Assembly: GCF_000283155.1 (NCBI RefSeq)
Contig: NW_004454208.1
Span: 1,220,899 to 1,284,898 of the forward strand
Length of the DNA stretch: 64,000 nt
Reading direction: 5' to 3'
Source: Ceratotherium simum simum
Taxonomy: Eukaryota; Chordata; Mammalia; Perissodactyla; Rhinocerotidae
Positions 1 to 12,060 of the stretch are shown one piece after another. The position numbers and the translations under genes were made by a program. The notes under the pieces are model-generated. The model saw nothing but the letters and a program-made list of their open reading frames with translations. It had not been told where the DNA came from and did no database searches. Position 1 is the first letter of the stretch, and every line of letters begins with the position of its first letter.

Positions 1-450
1 AAAGAAATAATAGCTGAGAACTTCCCAAACCTGAGGAAGGAACATGAAGCCAATAGAACTCCTAATTACATCAATACTAAAAGACCTTCTCCAAAGCATA
101 TAACAGTAAAACTGGCAAAAGTCAATGACAAAGAAAAAATATTAAGGGGAGCAAGGCAGAAGAAAACAACCTACAAAGAAACACCTATCAGGCTTTCAGT
201 GGATTTCTCAGTGGAAACCTTACAGGCTAGGAGAGAGTGGAATGATATGTTCAAAATACTGAAGGACAAAAACTATCAACCAAGAATACTCTATCCAGAG
301 AAATTATCCTTCAGATATGCTGGATAAATGAAAGCTTTCCCAGACAAACAAAAGCTGAGGGAGTTCATTGCCACTAGACCTCGCTTCCAAGAAATGTTGA
401 AAGAGGCCCTTCTATCTGAAACAAAAGGGCAAAGGTTTACAAAGCTTTGA
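1..450 (+). pseudogene. L1 ORF1 C-terminal remnant
   Basis: This is the C-terminal part of the L1 ORF1 RNA-binding protein. The plus-strand reading from the first base gives a run beginning IAENFPNLRK and continues through the conserved ARREWNDMFKILKDKN-type stretch near 230-270. A stop follows near 325, and further ORF1-like sequence (KAFPDKQKLREF) continues beyond it. The N-terminal coiled coil lies left of the window. Not functional. Confidence 0.8.
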
Positions 451-897
451 GCAAGGAGATAAATAGACAGACAAAAATCAGAAAAATGCAGCTCTCTTTC
501 AGAACAGGGTAGCAAATACTTAATTATAACCTAAAAGATAAAGGGCAGGAAAGCATCAAAAATAACTACAAACACTTCAACTTAGTCACAAACTCACAAC
601 ACAAAACAGAATAATTTGTGGTAATAATAACTCTGAAGGGGAAGGGAAAAAGGATGGGACCTGCTTAGGCTAGTGGAGATAAGAGGCTATCAGAAAATGG
701 ATTATCTTATCTATGAGATCTTTTATACAAACCTCACGGTAACCAATAAACAAAATAATCAGAGCAGAGCCACAATTCATAATAAAATAGAAAACTGAGA
801 AAACCTTCACAGAAAACCCCCAAAATGAAATGGTAGTCAGAAACACAAAGGAAGAGAAACAATGGAAATATAGAACAACTGGAAAACAAGAGAAAAA

Positions 898-3800
898 ATG
901 GCAGTATTAAGCCCTCATATATCAATAATCACTCTACATGTAAACGGATTGAATTTTCCAATCCAAAGACACAGAATAGCTGGATGGATTAGCAAATGAG
1001 ACCCAAAACTATGCTGCCTCCAGGAAAAGCATCTTAGCTCTAAAGATAAACATAGGCTCAGAGTGAAGGGAGGGAAGATGATACTCCAAGCAAATGGCAA
1101 ACAAAAGAAAGCAGATGTTGCCATACTTAGATCAGACAAAGCAGACTTTAAGATAAAAAAGACAATGAGAGACAAAGGGGGCAGTATATAATGATAAAAG
1201 GGACATTCCACCAAGAGGACACAATATCTATAAATATATATGCACCTAAAACAGGAGTTGCTTTTATATACCAAGGTATATAAAGCAACAATTAACAGAC
1301 CTAAAGGGATAAATTTACAGCAACACAATAATAGTAGGGGACCTCAACACCCCACTTACATCAATAGATAGATCATCCAGACAGAAAGTCAACAAGGAGA
1401 TAGTGGATTTAAATGAAACACATGATCAGATGGGCTTAATAGATATATCTAGAGCATTCCATCCAAAAACAGCAGAATACACATTCTTCTCAAGTGCACA
1501 GGGAACATTCTCAAAGATAGACCATATGTTGGGAAACAAGGCAAGCCTCAATAAATTTAAGAAGATTGCTATCATATCAAGCATCTTTTCTGACCACAGT
1601 ACTATGAAACTAGAAATCAACTACAAGAAAAAAGCTGGGAAAGTCACAAATATGTGGAGACTAAACAATATGCTACTGAACAACCATTGGATCAATGAAG
1701 AAATCAAAGGAGAAATAAAAAAATACCTGGAGACAAGTGAAAATGAAAATACAACATACCAATTCTTGTGGGATGCAGCAAAAGGGTTTATAGGAGGAAA
1801 ATTCATAGAAATGCAGGCCTACCTCAACAAACAAGAAAAATATAAAATAAGTAATCTTAAACTACACCTAACAAAACTAATAAAAGAAGAACAAATGAAG
1901 CCCAAAATCAGAAGAAGGAAGGAAATAATAAAAATTTGAGAAGAAATAAATGAAATTGAAATGAACAAACAAACAAGAAAACAGTAGAAAAGATCAATGA
2001 AACTAAGAGCTGCTTCTTTGAGAAGATAAACAGCATTGACAAACCCTTAGCCAGACTCACTAAGAAAAAAAAGAGACAAGACTCAAATAAATAAAACCAG
2101 AAATGAAGAGGAGAAATTACGATGGATACCATGGATATACAAAGGATTATTAGAGAATACTATGAAAAACTATATGCTCACGAATTGGATAACCTAGAAG
2201 AAATGGATAAATTCTTAGACTCATACCACCTCCCAAAACAGAATCAAGAAGACATAGAGAATCTGAATAGACCAATCACAAGAAAAGAGATCAAAATGGT
2301 AATCAAAAACCTCCTAGAAAACAAGAGTCCAGGACCAGATGGCTTCTCTTGAGAATTCTACCAAACATTCAAAGAAGATTTAATACCTATCTCAAATTAT
2401 TCCAAAAAATTGAAGAAGACAGAACACTTCCTAACTCATTCTATGAGGCCAACATCACCCTGATCCCAAAACCAAGCAAGGACAACACAAAGGAGGAAAA
2501 TTACAGGCCAAGATCGCCGATGAACATAGATGCAAAAATCCTCAACAAAATATTGGCAAACTGAATACAGCAATACATTAAAGGATCATACACCATGATC
2601 AAGCGGGATTTATACCAGGGATGCAGGGATGGTTCAACATCTGTAAATCAATCAATGTGAGACACCACATTAACAAATTGAGGACTAAAAATAATCACAT
2701 GATCATCTCAATAGATGCAGAGAAAGCACTTGACAAGATCCAACATCCATTTATGATAAAAAGTCTCAACAAAGTGGGTATAGAAGGAAAGCACCTCAAC
2801 ATAATAAAGGCCGTATATGACAAACCCACAGCCAACATCATACTTAATGGTGAAAAATTAAAAGCCATGGGGCCGGCCCAGTGGCATAGTGGTTGGGTTT
2901 GCACACTCCGCTTTGGCAGCCCAGGGGTTGGCGAGTTTGGATCCCGGGTGCAGACCTACACACTGCTTGTCAGGCCGTGCTGTGGCAGCATCCCATATGC
3001 AAAGCAGACGTTGGCTTGGGGACAATCTTCCTCAAGCAAAAAGAGGAAGATTGGCAACAGATGTTAGCTCAGGGCCAATCTTCCTCACACACAGAAAAAG
3101 AAAAACTGAAAGCCATACTTCTGAGAACAACAACAAGACAAAGGTGTCCACTCCTATTCAACATAGTACTGGAGGTTTTGGCCACAGAAATTAGGCAAGA
3201 AAAAGAAATAAAAGGTATCCAAATTGGAAAGGAAGAAATGAAACTCTCACTGTTTTTGCAGATGACATGATTATATATACAGAAAACTCTAAAGAATCCA
3301 TCAGAAAACTATTAGAAATAATCAACAACTACAGCAAAGTTGCAGGGTAAAAAATCAACTTACAAAAATCAGTTGCATTTCTAAATACTAATAATGAACT
3401 AGTAGAAAGAGAAGTCAAGAATGCAATCTCATTTACAATCACAACAAAAAGAATAAAATATCTAGGAATAAATTTAACCAAAGAGGTGAAAGACCTATAG
3501 ACTGAAAACTATAAGACATTATTGAAAGAAATCAAAGAAGATATAAAGAAATGGAAAGATATTCCATGCTGTTGGATTGGAAGAATAAACATAGTTAAAA
3601 TGTCCACATTACCTAAAGCAATCTACAGATTCAACGCAATCCCATTTAGAATCACAATGACATCCTTCATGGAAATAGAACAAAGAATCCTAAAATTTAT
3701 ATGGAATAACAAAAGACCTCGAGTAGCCAAAGCAATCTTGAGAAAAAAGAACAAAGCTGGAGGCATCACAAACCCTGACTTCAAAATATACTACAAAGCT

Positions 3801-4899
3801 ATAGTAATCCAAACAACATGGTACTGCCACAAAAACAGACATAGAGCTCAATGGAACAGAATTGTACAGAAATAACATCACAGAAATGAAACCACACATC
3901 TATGGTCAGTTAATCTTCGACAAAGGAGCCAAGAACATACAATGGAGAAAGGATAGTCTCTTCAATAAATGGTGTTGGGAAAACTGGACAGCCACATGCA
4001 AACGAATGAAAGTAGAACATTGTCTTGCACCGTACACAAAAATTAACTTAAAATGGGTTAAAGACTTGAATGTAAGACCTGAAACCATAAAACTCCTACA
4101 AGAAAATATAAGCAGTACACTCTCTGATGTCGGTCTTACCAGCATCTTTTCAAATACCATGTCTATTCAGGCAAGAGAAACAAAAGAAAAAATTAACAAA
4201 TGGGACTACATCAAACTAAAAAGCTTCTGCAAGGCAAAGGAAACCATGAACAAAACAAAAAGACAACCCACCAACTGGGAAAAAATATTTGCAAATCATA
4301 CATCCGACAGGGATTAATTTCCAAAATATATAAAGAACTCATACAACTCAACAACAAAAAAACAAACAACCTGATCAAAAAATGGGCAGATGATATGAAC
4401 AGACGGTTCTTCTCCAAAGAAGATATACAGATGGCCAACAGACACATGAAAAGATGTTCAACATCACTAATTAATAGAGAAATGCAAATCAAAACTACAA
4501 TGAGATATCACCTTACACCTGTCAGAATGGCTATAATTACCAAGACAAAAAATAACAAATGTTGGAGAGGATGTGGAGAAATGCTGGTGGGAATGCAAAC
4601 TTGTGCAGCCTCTATGGAAAATGGTATGGAGATTCCTCAAAAAATTAAAAATAGAAATACCATACGATCCAGCTATCCCACTACTGGGTATTTATCCAAA
4701 GAACTTGAAATCAACAATCCAAAGAGATTTATGCACCCCTATGTTCATTGCTGCATTATTCACAATAGCCAAGATGTGGAAGCAACCCAAGTGCCCTGCT
4801 ACAGATGAATGGATAAAGAAGATGTGGTATATATACACAATAGAATACTACTCAGCCATAAAAATGACAAAAATGTCCCATTTGCAACAACATGGATAG
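898..4899 (+). pseudogene. L1 ORF2 (endonuclease-reverse transcriptase), broken
   Basis: The start is the ATG at 898, giving MAVLSPHISII, a normal L1 ORF2 opening. The endonuclease spans roughly 900-1620, including SSIFSDHSTMKLEI, which contains the conserved SDH of the endonuclease fold. The reverse transcriptase runs from about 2250 to 3500, with PGPDGFS near 2330 and the catalytic FADD still encoded at 3255-3266. The C-terminal segment ends with EYYSAIK near 4850. In-frame stops and frameshifts separate these blocks and an ERE interrupts the RT at 2869-3100, so no complete protein can be made. Confidence 0.88.
2869..3100 (+). mobile_element. ERE SINE nested in L1 copy A ORF2
   Basis: A tRNA-derived equine SINE. 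It opens GGGGCCGGCCCAGTGG, has the usual duplicated GTTAGCTCAGGGCCAATCTTCC module and a CA/A-rich tail. The flanking duplication is visible with mismatches: 2853-2868 ends AAAGCCAT and 3101-3116 ends GAAAGCCAT. The interrupted RT resumes immediately after it. Confidence 0.92.
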
Positions 4900-5104
4900 A
4901 CCTTCAGGGTATGATGTTAAAAAAGTGAAATAAGCCAGACAAAGACAAATACTGCATGATTTCACTCATACGTGGAATATAAACAAACACATGGATAAAG
5001 AGAATAGATTAGTGCTTACCAGAGGGAAAGGGGGCTGGGGAGTGGGTGAAAGGGGTAAAGGGGCACATATGTATGGTGACGGATAAAAATTAGAGTACTG
5101 GTGG

Positions 5105-5281
5105 GACTGGCCCTGAAGTGTAGTGGTTAAGTTCAGCACACTCTGCTTTAGTGGCCGCAGGTTTGGCTCCTGGACGTGGACCTAAAACACTCAGTGGCCA
5201 TGCTGTGGTGGTGACCCACATACAAATAGAGGAAGATTGGCACAGATTTTAGTTCAGGGGGAATCTTCCTCTGAAAAAAAA
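5105..5281 (+). mobile_element. ERE SINE in the L1 copy A 3' UTR
   Basis: A diverged ERE (GACTGGCCCTGAAGTGTAG at the head, CAGGGGGAATCTTCCTC before an A run). The target duplication is AGAGTACTGGTGG at 5092-5104 and AGACTACTGGTGG at 5282-5294, with one mismatch. The L1 3' UTR continues on both sides. Confidence 0.9.
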
Positions 5282-5401
5282 AGACTACTGGTGGTGAGCA
5301 CAATGCAGTCTATACAGAAATTGACAAATAATAATGTACACCCGAAATTATACAATGTTATAAACCTTTATGATTTCAATAAAATAACTGGAAAAAAAAA
5401 A

Positions 5402-7950
5402 CACTTCCCAAGTCATTTTGTGATGCTAGTACCCTGATACCAAAACCAGACAAAGACAGTACAAAAAAAAACAATATGCCCCATGAATATAGATGTAAAT
5501 ATTCTTAATAAAATATTAACAAATGGAATTCAGTAATATATAAAACAATTATACACTGTGACCAAATGAGGTTCATTCCAGGGATGCAAGGCTTGTTCCA
5601 TATTTGAAAATCAGTAAATGTAATCTGCCATGTTAATGAGCTAAAGAATAAAAAGCACATGATCATATCAACTAATGCAAGACTTTTTTTCCCACAAAAT
5701 TCAATGCCCATTTATGATAATAACTCTCAGAAAAATAGGAATAGAGAGGGAACTTTCTCAACTCCATAAAGAGCATCTACAGAAAACTATAGTTAACATT
5801 ATACTTAATGGTGAATGATTGAATCCTTTCCCCTTAAGATCAGGAACAACATAGGATTTCTGCTTTTATCATTCCTATTCAACCTAATACTGGAAGTGCA
5901 ACATGGCAAGAAAAGTAAATAAAAGACACAGAACAGAAAGGAAGAAATAAAACTATCCCTGTTTGCAGATGATACTATTGTCTATGCAGAAAATCCCAAG
6001 GAATCTACAAAAAATCTCCTAGAACTAATAAGTTCAGTAAGATCACACGATACAAACAAAAATAACATTTATTTCTATATACTATCAATGAACATGTAAA
6101 CACAGAAATTAAAATACAACACTCTTTACCATCACTCAGAGAAAATGAAATACTTAGAAGTAAATCTAACAAAACATTTACGTGACTTGTATGCTGAAAA
6201 CTACACATTGCTGATGAAAGAAATCAAAGAAGGTATAAATAAATAGAGAGACATATTGTGTATAAGGATAGGAAGATTTGACATAGTAGAGATGTCACTT
6301 CTCCTCAAACTGATATATAGCTTTAAGGCCATTTCTATCAGAAACCCAGCAAGATTTTTTGTAGACAAAGACAAGATTATTCTAAAATTTATATGGAAAG
6401 GCAAAGCAACTAGAATACCTAAAACAATTTGAAAAAGAAGAATAAAGTAGGAGGAATCACTCTAGCAGACTTCAGAACATTTCTACAGTACACTAGTCAA
6501 GACTATGTGGTATTGGTAGAAGGATAGACATGCAGATCGATGGAACAGAACAGAAAATCCAGAAATAGCCCCACACAAATATGCCCAACTGACTTTTGAC
6601 AAAGGTGCAAAAGCAATTCATGGAGACAAGACAGCATTTTCATCAAATGGGGCTGGAGGAACTGGACATCTACAGGCAAAAAAATGAACCTCAACTTAAG
6701 TTTCAGACTTTATATAAAAATTAACACAAAATGGACCATATGCTTAAATGTAAAGCGTAAAACTATACAGCTTTTCAAAAAAAGTAGGAGAAAATTTGGG
6801 GGATATAAGGCTAGGCAAAGAGTTGTTAGACTTGACATCAAAAACACAATCCATAAAAGAAAAAATTGATAAATTGGACTTCGTTAAAATGATAAACTAT
6901 TACTCTGCAAAAGACTCTGTTAAGAAGATGAAAAGAAAACCTACAGAGTGGAAAAAAATATTTACAAACCACATATCTGTCCAAGGACTAGTAACTAGAA
7001 TATATAGAGAACTCTCAAAACTCAACAGTAGAAAAACAAACAATCCAATTAGAAAATGGGCAAAAGACATGAAGAGGATATAGAGATGGCAAATAAGCAC
7101 ATGGAAAGATGTTCAACTTCATTAGCCATTAGGAAAATGCAAATTAAACACATCTATCAGAATGACTAAAATAAAAAATAGTGACGCCACCAAATGCTGG
7201 TAAGGATGAGGAAAAACGGGATCACTCATACATTGCAGGTGGGAATGTATAATGGTGTAGTTCCTCTCGAAAACAGTTTGGGAGTTTCTTGAAAAATGAA
7301 ACGTGCAACTACCATACGGCCCAGCAATTGGACTCTTGAATATTTATCATAGAGAAATGAAGACTTGTGTTCCCAGAAAAACCTGTACATGAATGTTCAT
7401 ATTTTTCATGTAAGCCAAAAACTGGAAACAGCCCAGATGTCCTTCAATGCGTGAATGGTTAAACAAATTGTGGTACATACATACCATGGACTATTACCCA
7501 GTAATAAAAAGGGACAAACTGTTGGTGCACACAATGACCTGGATGAATCTTCAGAGAGTTGTCCTGAGGGGAAAAAAAATCCAAACTCAACACTTACATA
7601 CCGTATGATTCATTTTATAATAACATTCTTGAAATGACAAAACTATATAAATGGTAAGCAGATTAGTGGTTGCCAGGAGTTAAGAAGGGATGTGGGGGGT
7701 GGGAGTGGGATAGGAGGGAATAGGATGTGGGTAGAAAAGGGCAACATGAGGAGTCCTCATGGTGATGGAAATGTTCTGTCTCTTGACTGCATCAACATCT
7801 ATAGACTGGTTGAGATCTTGTACTGTAGTTTTGTAAGATGTTACCACTGGGGGGAACTGCAAAGAGCACATGGGACCTCTGCATTATTTCTTACACCTAC
7901 ATGTGAATCTACAATTACCTAAAAATAACAAGTTTAATTAAAAAAGAAAA
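5402..7950 (+). mobile_element. Older L1 LINE (copy B), lacking its 5' part
   Basis: More decayed L1 sequence in plus orientation, starting inside the ORF2 reverse transcriptase. The catalytic FADD is legible at 5962-5973, and C-terminal ORF2 fragments are open at 6684-6869 and 6796-7083. The 3' UTR runs to an A-rich end near 7930-7950. The opening lacks an L1 5' end and abuts the A tail of copy A. Its missing half may therefore lie left of the window, with copy A inserted into it. Non-functional. Confidence 0.85.
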
Positions 7951-7961
7951 AAAGAAAGGAA

Positions 7962-8232
7962 CATTTGCAGGACAATGGGGAATTACGAACACTGACTGGA
8001 TTTTTTACTGTGATGGTGACATTGTGTTTTTGTTTTAAAAGGTTAGTCTATCCTCTTAAAAGACCCATACTGAAATATTTACAGACAAAATGATATGTCT
8101 TGGATTTGCTTCAGAGTAATCCAGAGTGGGGGATAAGCAGGCAACAGTCTGTTGGGAAAGTGAATAGGCATCAATAGATAATTGTTGGAGCTGGTGAGAG
8201 GGGCGTGGGGTTTCTCAACACTACACCTTACG
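7962..8232 (+). repeat. Old interspersed repeat, copy 1 (family not assigned)
   Basis: A segment with a diverged partner at 9040-9212. Shared landmarks in the same order are GGACAATG, a GTGTGATGG-like block, TTTTGTTTTA, AAGGTTAGTC, and AAATGATATGTCT followed by TTTGCTT. This copy extends further, through TAATTGTTGGAGCTGG near 8180. I recognise the type as a widespread mammalian repeat but will not name the family from memory. Confidence 0.6.
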
Positions 8233-8249
8233 TGAGGTCATCACACATG

Positions 8250-8436
8250 GAGCTGCGGGAGTTGGTGTAATGTGGTAGTTAAGCCACTGACTTTGGAGAC
8301 AATCGGACCTGTTTTGCATCTTGGCTCTAGTACTCATCAGCTATGGGACCTTGGGCAAGTTATTTAACCTCTCTGAGCCTCAGTGTCCACATCTGTAAAT
8401 GGGACAATATCTCATAGGGTAATCGCACAGGTAAAT
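8250..8436 (+). repeat. MIR SINE
   Basis: A classic MIR core on the plus strand: GTGGTAGTTAAGCCACTGACTTTGG, then ACCTTGGGCAAGTTATTTAACCTCTCTGAGCCTCAG, then ATCTGTAAATGGGACAATA. An ancient tRNA-derived SINE predating the placental radiation. Confidence 0.92.
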
Positions 8437-9039
8437 TAGATTGCCAAGGAAGAGTGGAGGCTGAGGAAAGGGAAGGTCTTCACCCAAGGGATGGGGTAAG
8501 AGAGAGAAGCCAGTGCAGGAGACTGAGGAGCCGTTGGAGGTGCAAACCCAAGGTTAGGTTGGGCAGTGTCTTGGAATCCAGAAAAAGATCTCAAAAGAGT
8601 TTTAAGAAGATGACAACTGATTAGAAGCCATTAGATTTGGTGCTCAGAAAGTCATTGGTGCCGATAATGGCTTGGGTTCAGTGGTGAGGGTGGGCCCAAA
8701 TGATTAAGGTGCTGAGAGGTAGGTAGGGAAGGAGTGTGCTGGCAGCGAGTATGGCCCACCACTCTCAGACCTTGAGGGGATGGTGCAGCCAGACAGCTCA
8801 AGGGAAGGAGCGTTTGGAGACATTAGAGAGCACGAAGCAACTACAGAAGAGAAAGAGATTGAAAATAGAAGAGAAAGGAGGGACCACCAAGGCCAGGCTG
8901 TCATGAGGGGGACCAGGAGTCCCGAGAGAGTCAGGCCCTCTTCCACATAGATTGGGACTGTTCCCAAGGCTGTTTTACCTGGTCCCCTGATACTTCCCGG
9001 CCTCCTTCATTTGATACCCATTCAAACAGCTCTGAAAAG
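8437..9039. other. Spacer with no recognised feature
   Basis: Purine-rich unique-looking sequence between the MIR and the second copy of the unnamed repeat. Short open frames here (for example 8704-8967 minus) show no family resemblance. I see no gene. Confidence 0.5.
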
Positions 9040-9212
9040 AAAGAATATTATAGGACAATGAGGCATAATGAGTGCTAACTAGAGTTTTTAGTGTGATGGA
9101 ATTGTGGTTTTGTTTTATAAGGTTAGTCCTTCGTTTTTATAGATTGGTACTAAAAAATTTATGGATGAAATGATATGTCTGGAATTTGCTTTGGATTCTG
9201 AAGAAAATGAGA
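9040..9212 (+). repeat. Old interspersed repeat, copy 2 (family not assigned)
   Basis: The partner of 7962-8232, sharing GGACAATGAGG, TTTTGTTTTATAAGGTTAGTCC and AAATGATATGTCTGGAATTTGCTTTGG. It stops about 20 bp short of the CpG-rich block that starts near 9240. The downstream half seen in copy 1 is missing. Confidence 0.6.
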
Positions 9213-9239
9213 ATTATTTTTTTACGTTTCTGGAGAGAG

Positions 9240-9790
9240 GTTCTGAGACCATGGCGCCGTGTCAAGCTCTTCACTAGATTTCCCCTTGCACGACGTACCA
9301 TGCTAACCGCGTCCCGTCACACGGACGCTGCATTCGTGGGTGTTATTACTCCAGAGCGACCAGTTTGCGGCTGACTCGCTAACACCCGCAGTAACCGCGG
9401 CCGTGTTCCATCCGGAAATCCCTGGGCAGAAAGGTTTCCCCACCGATGGGCGTGAGGCTACGGGTGCTCTTCTGTCACCACGGACTGAAGGACTCAACGA
9501 AGGAGTCCAACTTCCCCAACCTCCTCTCTATCAAGCCCGAACTGACCCAGAGGCCATTTGCTGTGTCCTAAAGCAGCCAACCCCTCCCCAAGCTGAGGAC
9601 CTGGTGGGCGGCTCAGCTCAGCCCCCGCTCACTTGCTGTGAGCATGCGCGAGCGCCGCTGGACTCCCGGCAAGCCCACGCGCGCGACGGCAGCCTCGCCA
9701 GCAAGAGGAGCCCCACCGGCGCATCACCGCACTGGGACGCTGGCGCCGCGACCGGACCGCACAGAAACCCAGAATGCGGACCGAGGCTCA
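9240..9790. promoter_or_regulatory. CpG island next to the 3' end of GJB6
   Basis: I count about 46 CpG dinucleotides in about 550 bp, close to one per 12 bp, in otherwise CpG-poor DNA. They cluster at 9250-9410 and 9640-9780. The observed/expected ratio must be near 1, which normally means germline-unmethylated DNA or a recent GC-rich insertion. The island ends within about 20 bp of the GJB6 poly(A) signal. I recognise no promoter motif and no gene. A 154-codon plus-strand frame across it (9340-9804) looks like non-coding GC-rich sequence. Confidence 0.65.
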
Positions 9791-10483
9791 AGCAATGGGG
9801 CTGATCTTTATTGAGGGGAGCACATTCACGCGTCCGCTGTTCACAATGACTGCAAATAGGCTGGTTTTAAAAAGCTTCCCGCTTCCACACAGCTCGGTCC
9901 ACATTCAGAAAGCAGTAAAAATACATGGTATGACGAACACTTTCCACATTAAGAGTATCATGACAGTTCATAAGTTTGTCAATAGACAATTCAAAACAAT
10001 ATTTACAAGGTAGACCCTTTTAAGTTCAAAATTTAGATACTTATGGTATGATTCTAAAACTAACATTGCAAGTTTTTCCAAGTAAGGAAGACCAGTCATT
10101 ATAAAAATATACAAATTCAAAGTCAGAACTAAAACATTTGATCCTATAAAAATATCTTTTACTAATAAGAGCATCAATTTATAGATAAATGTTCTTTATC
10201 AACAACAGTTACATACTTAAATTTTCAGGGAATATCCACTATGTCAGACAGTCCACTTAAAACAAACATGTTCAAGTTACTTCAAGGCACAGTTGTCATC
10301 GTCTTAGTTTTCAGAGATGGACCACATATTATGTTGCATATTAATGGCACAATTATTCTACAAAAAGTTAACTCAAGTATCTATGTACTACGAAAGCCGT
10401 TGATGAAGACAAGGTCTTCAGCCTGGAGAGGGGAGCTTCAGGTCAGTTTTATCATGAGTCAGCTACATTGTACTTTGAAATGT
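9790..10483 (-). other. GJB6: GJB6 3' untranslated region
   Basis: This stretch between the stop codon and the poly(A) signal has no recognisable repeat and is moderately AT-rich. The absence of transposons over about 690 bp in a repeat-dense region fits a conserved 3' UTR. Open frames on the plus strand here (9774-10013, 10241-10525) are antisense chance frames. Confidence 0.7.
9807..9812 (-). terminator. GJB6: Poly(A) signal of GJB6
   Basis: TTTATT on the plus strand is AATAAA on the gene strand. It lies about 670 nt beyond the stop codon, and cleavage would fall near 9785-9797. The resulting gene span of about 10.7 kb to the CpG-island promoter resembles the roughly 10 kb gene in other mammals as I remember it. 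An earlier alternative signal is not excluded. Confidence 0.65.
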
Positions 10484-11284
<801 letters not shown>

Positions 11285-11920
11285 CTAAACAGACAAAAAT
11301 TAGTAAAGATTAATTAATGGAAAGTTCCTTTGATTTTATTAAACAGTATAGTATTATAGACTGAAGCAAATTTCTCTTAAAGTATGCCGTGATATTTTAT
11401 AGCTTCAACCCCTAAATTGCTAGTAGGAGGTTTTCTGATAAGGAATGCCCACTCTAAAAACATTCTCACGTTTCTGAACCAGAAATAACTGTTGGGGGGT
11501 TTCAGATCATCTTGATTCAACTCAGTTCAGATTCTCCATTAGATTGCTGTTTGACATGAATCCAGGAACTTGGGTAAACAAAGTCATTTCCGAGTTCCCT
11601 TTTAATCACTATGTAAATACATGTTGCATCAGTTTCATTTTGCCCCAGGGATCACAGAGGTTCCACAGTAGATTTTATTTATTAAATGGCTTATCCAAGA
11701 AAAAAAATCATTCATTGGAATGACATAATCTGGTTTACCCAGCAGACTAAGGGAAAAAAGAAACCAAATACTTATTAGTTTACTTTATACAATATATTTA
11801 TATTTTTTTCTAGCTTGAATAACATTTGCTGTAATCATGTGTTCTTAGGAAACTCAGTGTCATAAACTACTGAAAGATCCGCTTCAAAGAGAATCACAAG
11901 CTTTTACAAAAAGTGCTCAC
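11285..11920 (-). other. GJB6: GJB6 last intron (if the 11921-12060 exon is used)
   Basis: This 636-bp segment between the proposed 5' UTR exon and the coding exon starts GTGAGC and ends TTTAG on the gene strand. I see no repeat or gene in it. Confidence 0.5.
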
Positions 11921-12060
11921 TTGTCCTCCATGGTAACCACGGCCAATGCCGGCTCTCCCTCCCCAGCAGGCACCGTTCACACCGGAGAGCCGTGGATGAA
12001 GGAACAGGCTGCTGCAGCCACGCAGAGCCCCCCTCCCTACTAGCGCACGGATTTAACATC
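11921..12060 (-). other. GJB6: Candidate 140-nt GJB6 5' UTR exon
   Basis: On the gene strand a strong acceptor (GTCCTTCCCTCTCAG at the 12061 boundary) and a good donor (GGACAA followed by GTGAGC at 11920) frame 140 nt. The segment is GC-richer than its surroundings and repeat-free. It contains two ATGs. One, at 11931-11929, sits in ACCATGG, a near-ideal initiation context; the other is at 12059-12057. Spliced to 11284, both open frames overlap the connexin start in other frames. This is predicted from splice motifs only; I cannot confirm that it is transcribed. Confidence 0.5.

Larger units (their letters stand above)
1..5401 (+). mobile_element. L1 LINE (copy A), 5' end outside the window
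   Basis: An autonomous non-LTR retrotransposon in plus orientation. It begins inside ORF1, passes through ORF2 from an ATG at 898 and ends in a 3' UTR with a short A tail at 5392-5401. The endonuclease, reverse transcriptase and C-terminal regions are readable in order, but in several frames broken by stops and frameshifts, so it is dead. Two EREs are nested at 2869-3100 and 5105-5281. It is collinear with the L1 at 30589-38376 and clearly the same family. Another, more decayed L1 follows directly at 5402 in the same orientation and starts mid-ORF2, so copy A may have landed inside that older element. Confidence 0.93.

Noticed and set aside
2889..3270. Two overlapping plus-strand frames over 100 codons
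   Set aside because: Readings of an ERE SINE fused to L1 ORF2, not a gene.
9340..9804. 154-codon plus-strand frame in the 3' CpG island
   Set aside because: It has no recognisable domain, and GC-rich sequence explains the lack of stops. It would need transcript evidence.
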